Notes: a model not told the origin generated them from the letters alone. A DNA stretch of 64,000 nucleotides from Plotosus lineatus (GCA_024760905.1 CM045737.1:17368848-17432847), one strand, 5' to 3'. Shown: positions 10,390 to 22,436, numbered from the stretch's first letter. Program-made: numbers and translations.

Positions 10390-11020
10390 CAGGGATCCCT
10401 CACTTTCCGCGGTTAATTGGGACCAAGATCCCCCCGCGACCACCGAATTCTGCAAAGTAGGATCAAACCCCCCCCCCCCCCCCACTGATGTATACATACA
10501 TGTGTACATGTAATTTTTTTTCCTTTCGGCTTTTCCCTTCAGGGTTCGTCACAGCAAACCATCTGCCTCCATCTCACCCTATCCTCCGTATCTTCTACTC
10601 TTACTCCAACTACCTTCATGACATGCATACATGTACATGAGTATATAATATCAATAGATACATAATTAATGCTATAAATGCTTATAATAACAATTACATA
10701 TAAAAATAATGCATAGGCTGTAAATAAAATATAAATACACACACATACAGACGCACTCAGATGCGCGTGCACGCACTCAGATGAGCACCTCACATAAAAA
10801 TGCAAGTAGTTTTGATGGGAGATTTTGGGTTTTTTTTTTGTGTGTGTTTTGTTTTTATTTATTTTTTTTGCATAATTGGCCTTGTTTTGCGGCATTTTCC
10901 TTAATTTTTTTCCCCATATACTTCCTTAATTTCCTTATTTTTTAATTCAAATAAAATTTTTTAAAAATGAGATGCACTGAAGCCGCATGAATTGAAACGC
11001 GAGGTAGAGAGGGATCCCTG
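10390..11020. mobile_element. MITE with CAGGGATCCCT termini (copy 1 of 4)
   Basis: It begins CAGGGATCCCTCACTTTCCG and ends GAGGGATCCCTG with TA on both sides (10388-10389, 11021-11022). It contains a C-run near 10470, CGCACTCAGATGCGCGTGCA, and TGCACTGAAGCCGCATGAAT near the right end. Related copies are at 18169, 22437 and 56544. No coding capacity is seen; TA targeting and termini suggest a pogo/Tigger origin. This copy carries a LINE tail insertion at about 10515-10619. Confidence 0.88.
10515..10619 (-). mobile_element. RTE-like LINE 3' tip inserted in the MITE
   Basis: TTTCCTTTCGGCTTTTCCCT and CATCTCACCCTATCCTCCGT match the reverse complement of the 3' end of the LINE at 40350-41799. It is severely 5'-truncated (about 100 bp). 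Near-repeats of CATACATGTGTACATG lie on both sides and may be the target duplication. Confidence 0.8.
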
Positions 11021-11027
11021 TATTCTC

Positions 11028-11358
11028 ATAATTCATTTATTCATTCATTTTCCGAACCACTTAATCCTAATTAGGGTCACAGGGACGCTGACGCCCATCT
11101 CACCAACTCTGGGCGAGGGAGGAATACAGTCTGGACAGCTCATCAGGCTATCGCAGGGAAGAAGTAAACTGATGGCTATGCTGCCTTTCTTGACAAAAGT
11201 CAGTAATGGTTCTTTCACATGCCTCTCACCTTTGACAGAGTGACTTTGATAACCCAGTTAACTGCACTTGGGAGATAGCAGTGACAACCGCTTGACAGTG
11301 TGGCATGAACCCCCAACCTTGGGATCTGTAGAACCTTATTACTGGGTCACCACTGCCC
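11028..11358 (-). mobile_element. F1 SINE, reverse strand
   Basis: (ATTCATT)n and TTTTCCGAACCACTTAATCC at left; CCCCCAACCTTGGGATC and GGGTCACCACTGCCC head at right. It abuts the MITE end at 11020 almost directly. Confidence 0.87.
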
Positions 11359-11408
11359 TATTTTAATTTTTTTCCCCCTGTGAAACTGTATATTTACAGT
11401 ACAGTATA

Positions 11409-11598
11409 CAGACGCTCCCCGACTTACATTCATCCATTTTACGTTTTTTTTCGATTTTACGGGGGTTTTTTCCCAAAAAAAAAGTCCAAATTTGAGTTTA
11501 GACGTACCTACGTAGTACGCTGAAGTAATGACGTAATGCCGCTGCATCCATGGTTACAAATGACAGACTGAACGTACCCCTCTTTCTTCCCAGTTCAG

Positions 11599-11674
<76 letters not shown>

Positions 11675-12290
11675 ATCAGAGTTTTGTAACGCTAAGCAAA
11701 TATAGTTGGTCAAAAGCGTAAGCCTACTAGCATGGGTGCAAGTCTCATACACAGATGAATTAACTATCAGCTCGGATCGGCGCAATCTACCATGCATACT
11801 CAGTTAAGCAAAGAGAGTTGTAAAATGAATCAAAAGAGAACTCTCTGCTCTGCTGGTGATTCACATCAGTACAGGCTGAGTTCTAAACGAGTTCAACGGC
11901 GCTGTTGCTAACTTGAAAGACCGGATGTCCGTATAACCCACAGCAAGTACACTACTTTCGCAAGTACACTACTTTCAGTTTTGAGCGCCTCACATATTGT
12001 AAGCATTGATTGGCTGTTTTAAGCTTCATGTAAAGTGACTTGGTATAAATAAGTGACTTATTTGAAATTAATGTTGATATTATTTGATATATTTGATATT
12101 ATTTTACAATGTTATGTTTATAATAATTGATTTACGGGTGTTTTATGAGATATGATAATGGTATTTATGGATGTACTGTATAGTACAGTATGAGTGTCAT
12201 ACGTCATACGTCACTGTAACACTTACGTTCACTTTCAACTTACATTCGGCCGTTCGGAACCAATTAAAAACGTAAGTCGGGGAGCGTCTG
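11409..12290. mobile_element. pogo/Tigger-like derivative with CAGACGCTCCCCGACTTAC termini
   Basis: Left end CAGACGCTCCCCGACTTAC, right end GTAAGTCGGGGAGCGTCTG, flanked by TA (11407-11408, 12291-12292). It contains a TA microsatellite at 11602-11660 and TGACGTAATGCCG near 11530. No transposase open frame is left in this copy. The copy at 17080-17892 keeps a DNA-binding domain. Confidence 0.9.
11602..11660. repeat. (TA)n microsatellite plus T run
   Basis: About 29 TA units followed by about 18 T, inside the Tigger-like element. Confidence 0.95.
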
Positions 12291-12344
12291 TATTTCTATT
12301 CCTTACCATCAGGTGTATTAAGCCCCTTACTGTGTTTTCTGATG

Positions 12345-12632
12345 CAGTATCTGTTCATTGCCTGAGTGGGATGCAAGCCCTCTGCAGAAAGTGTTCTCTT
12401 GGACAAACATCCATCCACACTCGCATTCATGCCTATAGGCAATTTAGCACAGCCAGTTTGACCTAATGTGCATGTTTTTGGACTGTGGGAGGGAAACAGA
12501 GTCTTTATAGGAAACCTTGTACGGGGAGATATAAACCACACAGAAATGCTCTTGCCGACCACAGGGCTCAAACCAAGGACCTTCTTGCCATGAGGCGGGA
12601 GTTGCACCTCCCCGGCCTCACCACACAATAAT
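12345..12632 (-). mobile_element. F3 SINE, reverse strand
   Basis: CTAATGTGCATGTTTTTGGA, CTGTGGGAGG and CTTGCCATGAGGCGGGAGTT follow group F3 in reverse; CCTGAGTGG at left is a diverged tail. The left part is degraded. Confidence 0.7.
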
Positions 12633-12787
12633 TGTCTTTTTAATTTTTTTAATTTGTCTAATTTTTCTATGGCTGCTGATGATGTTACTAATGCCTCTGA
12701 GTGGGTCAAATGTCCTAGTGTATTTATGGTAAATGGAGACACTCTTGGAAAGAAACTAGTGCTGCAATCAATCAATAAATGCATACA

Positions 12788-12837
12788 GATGGATGGATGG
12801 ATGGATGGATGGATGGATGGATGGATGGATGGATGGA

Positions 12838-12892
<55 letters not shown>

Positions 12893-12904
12893 ATAAGATA
12901 CAGC

Positions 12905-12975
<71 letters not shown>
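12788..12975. repeat. compound microsatellite (GGAT)n - (TA)n - (TA)n
   Basis: About 12 GGAT units (12788-12836), then about 25 TA units (12841-12890), a short AGATAAGATACAGC spacer and about 32 more TA units (12911-12975). It ends 177 bp before a BRF1 exon. The AGATACAGCTTTAT spacer looks like a repeat tail. Confidence 0.95.
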
Positions 12976-12978
<3 letters not shown>

Positions 12979-13152
12979 CAAAATGTTCATTAAGTACTTT
13001 TTTCCTTGTAAACAATTAGTTTAGTTTGCAGATTTTAGCATTATACCATCCAGTAGTATTATGTACAATGTTTTCCCTTCATTCTTTTATTTTTTACTTT
13101 TTACAGTATCTAATTCAAAACCTCTGAATTCTGTTTGTTTTGGTCTTTTCAG

Positions 13153-13205
13153 AAAAAGAAGAAAGGATCGCTAGGGAGAAAGAGCAAGGGATCTATAAGG
13201 AGAAG
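13153..13205 (+). CDS. BRF1: BRF1 exon encoding EKEERIAREKEQGIYKEK
   Basis: This 53-nt exon has a TTTTCAG acceptor and a GTGAGT donor. Joined to the single base left by the previous exon it reads EKEERIAREKEQGIYKEK, a charged helix matching the R-EKE-RIA-EKE-GIYKE segment of vertebrate BRF1. It was found by phase and homology, because an open reading frame of this size is not detectable by length alone. It links the YLREQ helix to the KRREPI segment in the next exon within the TBP-binding domain. It sits 177 bp downstream of a large TA microsatellite. Confidence 0.93.
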
Positions 13206-13797
13206 GTGAGTGTCATGTTTCTGACAACACTGAGTTGGGGTTCTGGCCCCCTGTCCTGTTCCTGTGCTGGAGTTCTCAAACACATCCTCTTCTTTTAATC
13301 CACACACTCTCCATTTGAACCAGGCTGCACGTCTGGTTTTCGACTCCCTACGCTTTGTGCACTTAACCTAAACCCTATGTGTTGACATCTGCACTGTTGG
13401 AACTCTGATAAGATGCTGAGAACCTGGTCTATGTCGTAGCACATACAAAATTCAGGGCTGTCCTGCTGGCATTTGCTCCACTCTGAAGCATAAACATTGG
13501 AGAGCTTTATAGATCACTTGTGATAACATGATCTGAATCACTGTTACAAACTGTGTTGTGATATTTATGGGGTTTACACGATATTCCACTGCTGCAAAAA
13601 GAAGTGTGTGCAGTTCATTTATGTGAATAGAACCTTACCTAGGCTTTGCAAAGCTGTGATCTAAACATGTTCCTCAAAGGTTTTCTCCTGTGCAGGGCAG
13701 CTAACGAGTACTGATTCTTTAGATATTTTCAATTACATAGATTTGTCCTACCAGCTTTGTCTATTTTTTTTTTTTTTTTTTTTTTTTTACTTTGTAG

Positions 13798-14066
13798 CCC
13801 AAAAGAGGGTCCAAAAGGCGAGAGCCCATTCGGGCCAGCACTGCAGGGGAGGCAATAGAGAAGATGCTGGAGCAGAAGAAGATTTCGAGTAAAATAAATT
13901 ATGATGTACTGCGAGATCTGAATAGCAAAGGCAGCAGCAGTCCAGCACAAAAGACAGAAGAAGCCTCTGGTATTGTCCCTGGCCGTAAGAAGCTCACCCG
14001 CCGCAAGAAACAACCTAACGAGAGCAATCTGGGTCTAGCCAAGCCTGCAAACCTCATGGGGAAAAG
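13798..14066 (+). CDS. BRF1: BRF1 exon encoding KRREPI...[16 protein letters not shown] and basic linker
   Basis: This 269-nt exon is the largest BRF1 exon here. The acceptor TTTGTAG follows an unusually long T tract (about 25 T at 13764-13788). The donor is GTTAGA, weaker than its neighbours. The translation begins [14 protein letters not shown] and continues [20 protein letters not shown], which is highly conserved in vertebrate BRF1 and closes the TBP-binding domain. After that come about 45 less conserved, serine- and lysine-rich residues ([10 protein letters not shown]) and the motif LMGKR, which matches the human VGKR segment. The linker is probably disordered. Two bases remain for the next exon. 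Confidence 0.96.
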
Positions 14067-17000
14067 GTTAGAATTAACTAAGAGAATTTCCTTTCAGCAC
14101 AGCAAGTTGTTTAGTAATCACTGTTTTATGGAATTAAATGGGTTCATTTCCACTGAAGAAGCTTTTCCTCGTTGTATAACCCTGCTTTTCTATAGTCGTG
14201 CAGCTTTTACTACAACTGTTCAAATACTTCTTTTGTACCTCGAACAAAAGACAAGATCGAAAGGTTCTCGCTGTCCTTGATAGAGTACTTTTTTCCTTGT
14301 CCTTCGACGTAATTTTCTCTTGCTTTGGCTGACCTTCAGAGTCGTTTCCACCAGGAGAGACCTCGTCATCAATTTTGTGCCAGTCTTTTCTGTTCGCTGT
14401 CACCTGGCACCCTACGGTGCTTTTTGTGAGCTCGCCACTTCTCCACTTAATATTCGTCTAGAGCTCCAAATGTCTCTATAAGAAAAGTAATGAATCCGTG
14501 CCAGACAGAGTTTCAGTGAGTATTCTTATTGTGTGATTGCTCCTCCTAGGTTTCTTTCATAAATAATATTTGTTAATTTAATTTCTGTCAAGAAGAATCA
14601 GAAACAGGAACTGCCGTGGAGGGCTTCTATTACAGACCTTTGTATTGCGGAGAAAAAGCAATTAGATCGTTTCCCCTTACACTTTCTGCTTACATCCAAT
14701 AAACAATATGTAGAATAAACGCTATAGGCCCTGTCATGGGCTTGCTTTTAAATATACCTGAGCAGCAGAATTATAATCATGTCCCCCTTTTCGGAAGGGT
14801 TTTATGCAGCGAAGTAATAGTTTTCCGCTGCTGAAATTAGCTTGGAGGTTTTAATAAAGAAAAAAAAAAAGAAATACTGTCCATAATAAAACAGTTGTGC
14901 TATTAAAAACAGATGTAATGCAATGTAGCCCCCACCTCTTGCCTCTGACTGGATAAGGCTGATTAAAAGGTATTAAATTATGTCATGGCACGTGGAACAA
15001 ATTTGACAATAAACTCTAATTTAGTTACAGCTTTGGTTGAGAGAAAACGCTTCATTTTCCTCCTACTGGAGCATGGGAAAACATTTAATGAGCCGTTGTG
15101 GGAGAACAATTTGGCCTTAGTGCCTTAAATTCTTATACTAGTCAAACTTCAACAAACTATTAACACTTTTTTTCCATTTTTGCATATGCAAAAATCAAAA
15201 GCATTGAAAAAACGAAAACTCATTCTTGATACCTGTCACTCATTCTCACGGACTAATCTTGTGCACTGCAATATACCTTTATGTTGCATATTTACTCAGT
15301 CGACTCAGAGCGTAGAAACGAAATCTGTTCTTTGGACATACAAGCCTTTCCTTAAACCGAATGACCCCATACCTCTTAGTGTATCCAGGAAAGCAGACAC
15401 ACAGTTTCAGCTCCACTATCCATCACCCACACACGCACACACATACACATGCAATGCCAGCCTCCTACAGAGGCTGCCAAACCAAGCCCACTGCATAACC
15501 TCCAGACTAGGAGAGATGGAACAGCACTTCTGCAGGAAGAGTACAGCATAAATGCAATACAGTACCCTTTTTAACGCTGTTTTTTTTTTTTTTTTTTGTC
15601 TTTCATCCCAGCCTCGATGCACTTCTGCATGTTGTTAAAGGCTCAGAGTCTTTAGCCCTCACAGAGTTCAGCTTTTGAAATGCAAATATGAACTTGTTGA
15701 GGCAGGAGGACTTGCTTCTGCATCTATACACATAACTCAAAGAGAGTGACAACGCATCTAGACGTGTCTCCTCCCAGAGTGCTATTTGATGCTTGTCTCA
15801 TGTTTAAGTTACTGTACTTCCTCCTACTTTTTGCCATGTGGCCCAAAAAAAAAGAAAGAAAAAGAAAAGAAAACTACCACCATCCGTATAACTTTCCTAA
15901 TGACATCAATGATATTCAGATATATTAGCTTAATGTGTGCTTCTTTTCATAATAAGGTATTACATAATTATAGCTCCACATGTCCCTAGATGAGGAGTTA
16001 GGCTGGTGTATTTCACAGACTGTTGTAGAGACTCCTTATTCCCAGTAGAAATGCAATATTTTCCACAGCTAATGTCATTGTTTCCAGTCAACTCCAGTTT
16101 TTCATTCCGCGTTATGGATCTGGCTACTTGTCCCCCACAACAGCAGTTTCAGCACAGAGCATCCAGCCATTAAATTCAGACATCAATTTCAAGTAACCAG
16201 TAGTGGAACATGCCACATGGTTGATACCGATGGAGCTTCATGTCATTAAATCCCTGAAGCAATTCCTCTAGTAACTAGCCCAGAATGGGTGCTGGGTTTT
16301 CTTATGGTCTGGTCATGTTGAGACTGAGACAGCGTGGCCTCTAAGACTGACTGTGACAGATTGTCTCTGAAGGCTTTACCCTCCCCTAGACAAAGCCCCT
16401 GCAGCCATGCACACCAGCATGAAAAGGATGATACACAAGAAAATTCCTCTTGGAATGGAGACTGAGACTTCCAGATTAGCATGGATTATAAAGAAGAAGA
16501 AACACACATAGAGCACAAAAGAAAGCTTGGAATTTTGTGCAACAGTTTAACTAGCTAAACTTCGTTTTGTGGTGATGCCCACAGGCCTTATTCTCTGGCT
16601 CATTTCATGCCTCACCTCTGACCCAAAAGTCTTTAGACCAGATTTCACAATGTGGAGTCTCCTATTGTTCAGGGATGCGATTTATCAGTGAGCTGTGGTC
16701 TGCTAGTCTGGAGAATGCATGGTGGTAGGATTCAGGGAGCCACTTCCTACTGATTGGAACTACATCCCTTATAATAGCTGGATGTTGGAGTTATTGTTGG
16801 AATATTTCTCATGGGCAACTTAAACGGGTAGATAAAAAAATTTTTATTCTGATGACTGATGATTTCATTGCCAATCTTCTCAATTAATGAAAGCAACCTA
16901 TAAACAACTTCACAAGCCGCTTAATGACGTAGCAATGTCTAATTCCTGGTTCCCAATGCTGTGCGATCTGATACAAATGCCACGATTGGCTATTAATTTT

Positions 17001-17079
17001 TCTGAAATGACATTGCTGGATATAAAGTAATACGAATCAATACATTTTGGAATGATTTGGTGTGTTTGGATGCAATATA
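14067..17079. other. BRF1 intron, 3 kb of apparently unique sequence
   Basis: I recognise no transposon or exon here. Base composition is more balanced than in the flanking repeats, and simple repeats are limited to short A or T runs (14860, 15583, 15845). It is the longest repeat-poor stretch near the BRF1 exons and a reasonable place for regulatory elements, but nothing in the sequence proves one. Confidence 0.45.
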
Positions 17080-17892
17080 CAGACGCTACCCGACTTGCGT
17101 TTTAGTTCGTTTCTGGACGGCCAAACGTATGGTGAAAAAAAAGTAAGTTGTTCCTGTATGTTCCAGTGACGTATGACGTTCATACTGTACTATACATCCA
17201 TAAATACCATTACCGTATCTCATAAAACACCCCTAAATCAATTATTATAAACATAACATTGTAAAATAATATCAAATATATCAAATAATATCAACATTAA
17301 TTTCAAATAAATTAAGTTCAAGCAAAATAGTTTCAAATAGATAAATTTTAATCAAATTCACTCACAAATATCAAATCCAGCATCAAATATAACCTTTAAA
17401 TTCTCTATGATGCGATCTTTCTGCCTGTAAATGGTTCCGATGGTCGACGGAGCCATTTGGAAGAAACGTGCAACATTCACATGTTTTTCACCAGCATCAA
17501 TTTTCTTGATAATAGCCATCTTTGTTTCTAATGAGATGGCCTGCCGCTTTTTCTGATTATCACTATCACTAGTAGGCTTACGCTTCTGACCAACCATATT
17601 TGTTTAGGATTACAAAAGTTTGCAAAACAGTGTCAACACAAAGATCACAGAGACGACGTCTTAACATAAGGGTAACACGCAGTGAACTGGGAAGAAGGAG
17701 GGGCACGTTCAATCTGTCGTTTGTAAACCATGGATGCAGCGTCATGCGTAAGTAGCGTATTACGTCAACATACTATGTAGGTACGCCTCGTACTACAGAG
17801 GGCACGCTAAACTCAAAATGACAAAATTTTTTTTTTTAAACGTAAAATCAAAAAATACTTAAAACGAATGAACGTAAAGCGGGGAGTGTCTG
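17080..17892 (-). mobile_element. pogo/Tigger-like derivative (second copy of the 11409 family)
   Basis: Left end CAGACGCTACCCGACTTGCG and right end AAGCGGGGAGTGTCTG with TA on both sides (17078-17079, 17893-17894). It holds the N-terminal part of a transposase on the reverse strand. Confidence 0.92.
17358..17597 (-). pseudogene. Tigger-like transposase N-terminal DNA-binding domain
   Basis: It starts at a real ATG (complement 17595-17597): MVGQKRKPTSDSDNQKKRQA, then SLETKMAIIKKIDAGEKHVN and VARFFQMAPSTIGTIYRQKD. This is the psq/CENP-B-type helix-turn-helix typical of pogo and Tigger transposases. After about 70 residues the frame leaves homology and stops. The second CENP-B HTH and the DDE domain are gone. 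The remaining product, if made, could only bind transposon ends; that is inference. Confidence 0.9.
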
Positions 17893-17999
17893 TAGTCATG
17901 TTTGGTCGATTCCAGGTGACACGATCTGTCATGATTTGGACAAGATTATGATCATGATCATGCAAGAGGACAAGTATATCAGAGTCTCTGATTGGAGAA

Positions 18000-18168
18000 G
18001 ATGCCTGATAGGGCCTAAATTCTACAGATAAATGTTTCTAAGTTCAAGGTGTTTGGGTCAAAAAGAAGAACATTCATAAGATACAAAATAAATAAAAGAT
18101 GGGAGGAATTCCTGACACCATCTGTCAAACATGGTGGGGTAATGTCTTGGGAAATCTCATCTCTCTTA
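18000..18168 (+). pseudogene. degenerate Tc1-type transposase fragment
   Basis: One frame contains KVFGSKRRTFIRYK and another TPSVKHGG after a GGAATTCCTGACACCATCTG stretch. This resembles the Tc1-family segment between the first and second catalytic residues (W-R---E-----P-VKHGGG). It is short, frameshifted and without termini. It abuts the MITE fragment at 18169. Confidence 0.55.
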
Positions 18169-18627
18169 TCCCCCCGTGACCGCTGAATTCTGCGAAGTAG
18201 GATCAAACCCCCCCTCCGACTGACGTATACATACATGTATATGTGTATATAATATCAATAAATACATATTCAATTCTATAAATGCTTATAATAACAATTA
18301 AACTTTCAAAAATAATGCATAAGATGTAAATAAAAAATAAATACACACACATACAGACGCACACGTGAGCACACAGTTGCATGCCTCACATAAAAATGTA
18401 AGTAGTTTTGTTGGGGGGTTTTGGGTTGTTTTTTGTTTTTGTTTGTTTGGGGTTCTTTTGTTTTGTTTTTTTATTTTTGCATATTTGGCCTTGTTTTGTG
18501 GCATTTTCCTTAACTTTCCCCCCTATTCTTTAATTTCCTTATTTTTAATTCGATGAATATTTAAAAAAAAAAAACGCGATGCACTGAAGCCGCATGAATT
18601 GAAGCGCAAACTAGCGAGGGATCCCTG
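18169..18627. mobile_element. CAGGGATCC MITE, left-truncated (copy 2 of 4)
   Basis: Begins within the family at CCCCGTGACCGCTGAATTCT and continues colinear with copy 1 to GCGAGGGATCCCTG. The first 35 or so bases, including the left terminus, are missing. Confidence 0.85.
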
Positions 18628-20034
18628 CATTTGTATCCTCGTCAATGTCATGACTAATATTTCACATGTATTTTGCAACTCATTAATGGATATCAGTTTG
18701 TGTTTTCACGGAACGTGTGAAATTATCAGGGTGACCCTAAAGTTTCGAGTGGCGGTGCATTCCTCCTCTGCTGAGCTGAGATTAAAGGGCTTGGTTCAAC
18801 AGCAGGTTATGCGCATGGTGAACAGTTACAGTAGCACCGAACAGCCTTTGAGCTTTCTCGCCCTGCTTTTCCATCTGCTCCTTAGGTGCTGAGGGAGGTT
18901 GAGTCAGTCACATTTCACATTGCTCAAGCTGTCTCAGCAGGAGTCCTCTCCCACTCTCTTCTCCAATAAGCCAGACTAGACCTAGTCTGTTAATGGAGGC
19001 TTATGTGTCCTGGTGGCATCATGAATATGTACGCTTACTGACATGAGCGGAGGTGGCAAGAAAGGTCCTCTCTACTCTCCTGTTTTTTGGGTTCCTTGTC
19101 GCTCCAACCAGATGCAACAAAGGGCATCATGATGACAGGAAGAGCTGTTACCAAGCTGCACAGCTACTCATGAAGAGAAAATTGGTACTTCTTTTACAAC
19201 CACCCTGCACCATGTCAGATTCTTTGTGTGATCAGTTTAGGGCATATTTACTCCCCCACACTGTTTTATTCACTAGAAGGCAGGGTGATTTCAAGAGCCT
19301 CCACAATGCATGTGTTTTAGAGAGTGATTGAGAAGTGATTTTCAGCTCTTTATGACAGGCGATGCCCTTTTAAGGGCCCAGATTTTTCATGATCCACCTT
19401 TGTACAGCCACATTTTTTGCAATTATTCTTTAACGGGCAGCACAACATGTTATTTATAATGTTTTAAAGAGCAAAACAATTGCATGTGAGGTATTAATTA
19501 TTTGCTTATTTTTTAAACACAGTGAACATTTCTGTAGGAAACTATGAGTTTAAGATGGGTGGTCTACACCTGGGACTAGTATAGAGACTCACAACATCTA
19601 CATAGAAGGTTTGGCTTGTCACCGAGGCTGTGCATTTTGTCCATTTAATACAGCTTAGTTTGGAATTTTGATTTTTTCACCAGTTAAGCTTGCCGGTTTA
19701 CGCAAAGTGTAAAGCACTAAACCAGATGTAGTCAGTATGCTTCAAATGCACAGGATGTGGTGTACTCATTTCCATGTTTTCTTGATCTGGTTTAAACAAT
19801 AATCAGCAGTCTATACTAAATAATAGAGTATTCTTAATATACACGCTTTATGATCGTACATCGTCTGATAAGCCTGTTCAATTTTCACAGATGCATACTG
19901 CTTAGGAGTCCTTGCGTTAAATTTGGATTTTAACAAATATTCCAGCATACAATACATTATTAGTATATGTCTGAGGTATAGCCTGCATGCTTTTTAAATT
20001 ATAGCCATACACTGTACAATATGTCATTAATTAT
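18628..20034. other. BRF1 intron, apparently unique
   Basis: No repeat or exon recognised. A 92-codon open frame at 19053-19331 begins at GTG rather than ATG and is not supported. Confidence 0.4.
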
Positions 20035-20245
20035 ATCTACCAAAGAGGTTGTTTTTTGTGGTATTTATTTGTCTGCCTTTTAGCCGAATTGTGCAAAACC
20101 TACTGACCCAATTTTCATGAACTTTGGTGGAATGGTGTAGTATAAGCTTTCGGAAACCATCATTCATTTTTAAACAGATTTGAATCACAGGGTGGGTCCA
20201 TGAAATGAATTTCACTGGATAGCATTTTGAGCTACAGCATCCTTG
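20035..20245 (+). repeat. fragment of a common fish interspersed repeat
   Basis: CCAAAGAGGTTGTTTTTTGT, GTCTGCCTTTTAGC and AATTTTCATGAACTTTGGTGGAATGG-like sequence resembles a dispersed repeat I know from fish genomes, with consensus like AAACTTGGTGGAAGG. The class is uncertain and only a fragment is present. Confidence 0.4.
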
Positions 20246-20590
20246 CTTAACAGTACCATCTACATAAATCAATTAGTCCCGGTCCCACTTCCAGTCCCTC
20301 TTCTTCTGCAACCATGCCTTTGTCATGTGTGCAGATTTTAGTTTGTCTTGTTTTGTTGAAATATGCATGGGCGTCCCTAAAAAAAAGATGTCGACTTGGA
20401 TGCAGCATATGTTGCTCCAAAATCTCAATGCACCTGTGAAATATTACATTGATTAATATATAGATTGATAAATAACCTAGGTGAATGAAATGTGTACTGC
20501 TACAACAGTGATGCCAAGGTGTGTTCCCACCCAGTGCTTGCAGGCGAGGCCCTGAATTTACTTACTAGGACCATAACTAGGATGCAGAAG

Positions 20591-20963
20591 GTGCAGTGGT
20601 GGCCTGGTGGTAAAAGGTGCTGGATCGCTGATCTTAGGGTTGGGGGTTCGAGTCCCACTCTCCACAAGGTTGTCACTGTCCCCCCAGCTAACTGGGTTAT
20701 CAAAGGTTGGCGATGTCTCTCACTGTCTATGGTGAGAGGCATGTAAAAGAACCATTGCTGACTTTCGTCAAGAGTAGGCTGCAAAGCTGTCAGTGTGTTT
20801 CTGTCCCTTGCTAAGGGTTGTGTCAGGAAGGGCATCCAATGTAAAAACCTATGCCAAATCAAGTGTGCGAATCATTAATATGACTTCCACGAAGATGGAG
20901 GCAGATGATTTGCTGTGGCGACCCCTGAGAAAAAAGGGAACAGCCGAAAGGAAAAGAAGATCT
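20591..20963 (+). mobile_element. F2 SINE with 14-bp target duplication
   Basis: Head GTGCAGTGGTGGCCTGGTGG, B box GGTTCGAGTCCC, RTE-type tail GATGATTTGCTGTGGCGACC ... GCCGAAAGGAAAAGAAGA. Perfect direct repeat CTAGGATGCAGAAG at 20577-20590 and 20964-20977. Confidence 0.95.
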
Positions 20964-20977
20964 CTAGGATGCAGAAG

Positions 20978-22436
20978 TTACTGATAATGAATGAAATAAT
21001 AAAATGCTATTAAGCCGTTGTAGTAATTGTGTTAGAATATTTAGAGTCAGCTGTAATCCATGCTTTACTTCATTATGTCCATGCCAGCAAGTTGGCATCA
21101 TAAGTTCATAGTCTGCCCAGTTCATACCAAAGGCATCTTCTGAGAAAATTGAGTTTTCATAGGTAAGCCCAAGTGCAGTTATAATAGTGGTGGACAACCC
21201 CCTTTACTTCCTTCTCTCTAAACCACTGGAAAAGAAGATAGCAGGAGAATAATCAGTTCTTCCTTCTCTGCCCTTGATCCCTCTCGCCAAGCATCCTCCT
21301 TCAGCCTCCAGACCCTGGGGGGGTTTCCTTAGTGGTCTGCAAGACGTGTGATAAGCTGTCTTGACACCAGGAGGTGTAGAACTCACCCAACTCGTAATGT
21401 ATGCATCCTTCCAGTATCTTCTTCATCACAGTGGAACTGAGGACGTAAGCTGAATGTTGAATGAATTCATGCATTGTAAGCTAGAATTTGTTGATCTGTG
21501 TTAGGTGCCTTGACTTCCCATGTCCTTCTTTGTGTGTGAGCGGTGCAAGTGTGATCAGTAATCTATGTCTGGAGACTGCATGTCCATACTACTTCCTACT
21601 TCATACCTCTGACCTGATTGAACTTTATTATGTTTTAGTCAGGACAGATGACTGCCTTGATATGGGAAAGAAATGATGGCTCCACTCTCTTGCTATATCG
21701 CATATATCGCGCGGGTGTGTCCTGAGTAGGGGCTCATGGGAATTAAATTATATCCTGTTCTGCTTATCGGAAAGATCATTTTTTCCTACAGCATGCAAAA
21801 TATTGTGATACTGATCTCTGCTAGTTTCTTCTGAAATGCTCAGCCAGATTATTATTACTTTGCATTTGCAGCAAACATGCAGATGTGACAATGCAGCAAT
21901 GAAGCATTTGTAAAAAGAACTGCTGAGCAACAGCCATAAGAAAGTCATGCTTTAATCAGAATGTGAAGTTGGAAGGGTTGCACTGAAAAAAATTTTTTTT
22001 AACTTTATGCACTTGATAAGTGGCAATGATATGACCAGTGGGAGTGAAAACGGGTGACATGACACCCATGATATACTTACCAACACACACCTTCAAACCT
22101 GTGAAGCTCTGTATATTTTAGTTTCTTATAGTTGTTTCTTCTTCCAGTGAGCGATAATCTTGATACTGCTTGGGGGGTTTGAAAGGTGCTAGATGTGCTG
22201 ATGTTGATAGTGTTGTCTTTTGATATGTTGAACACTTCAAGCTTGTTAAGTCAACAGCAGAAATTTGTGAACAGTATGCTTACTCTTTTGCTTACTCTAA
22301 CATTCATTGACGATGATACATTTATTTAATAATACAATGCAGTATAATTGTAATTAAAATGAGCAATATATTCGATTTATACATCAAAAGATTTAAATTG
22401 TGGCCAGATGGAGTGTTTAGCATGCTTTGACGTTTA
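20978..22436. other. BRF1 intron, no recognised feature
   Basis: Apparently unique sequence without exon or repeat that I can name. Confidence 0.4.

Noticed and set aside
12296..13015. 239-codon open frame on the reverse strand
   Set aside because: It is mostly translation of TA and GGAT microsatellites and of an antisense SINE; no protein family features.
19053..19331. 92-codon frame with a signal-peptide-like start
   Set aside because: The first codon is GTG, not ATG, there is no splice or homology support, and it lies inside a BRF1 intron on the same strand.
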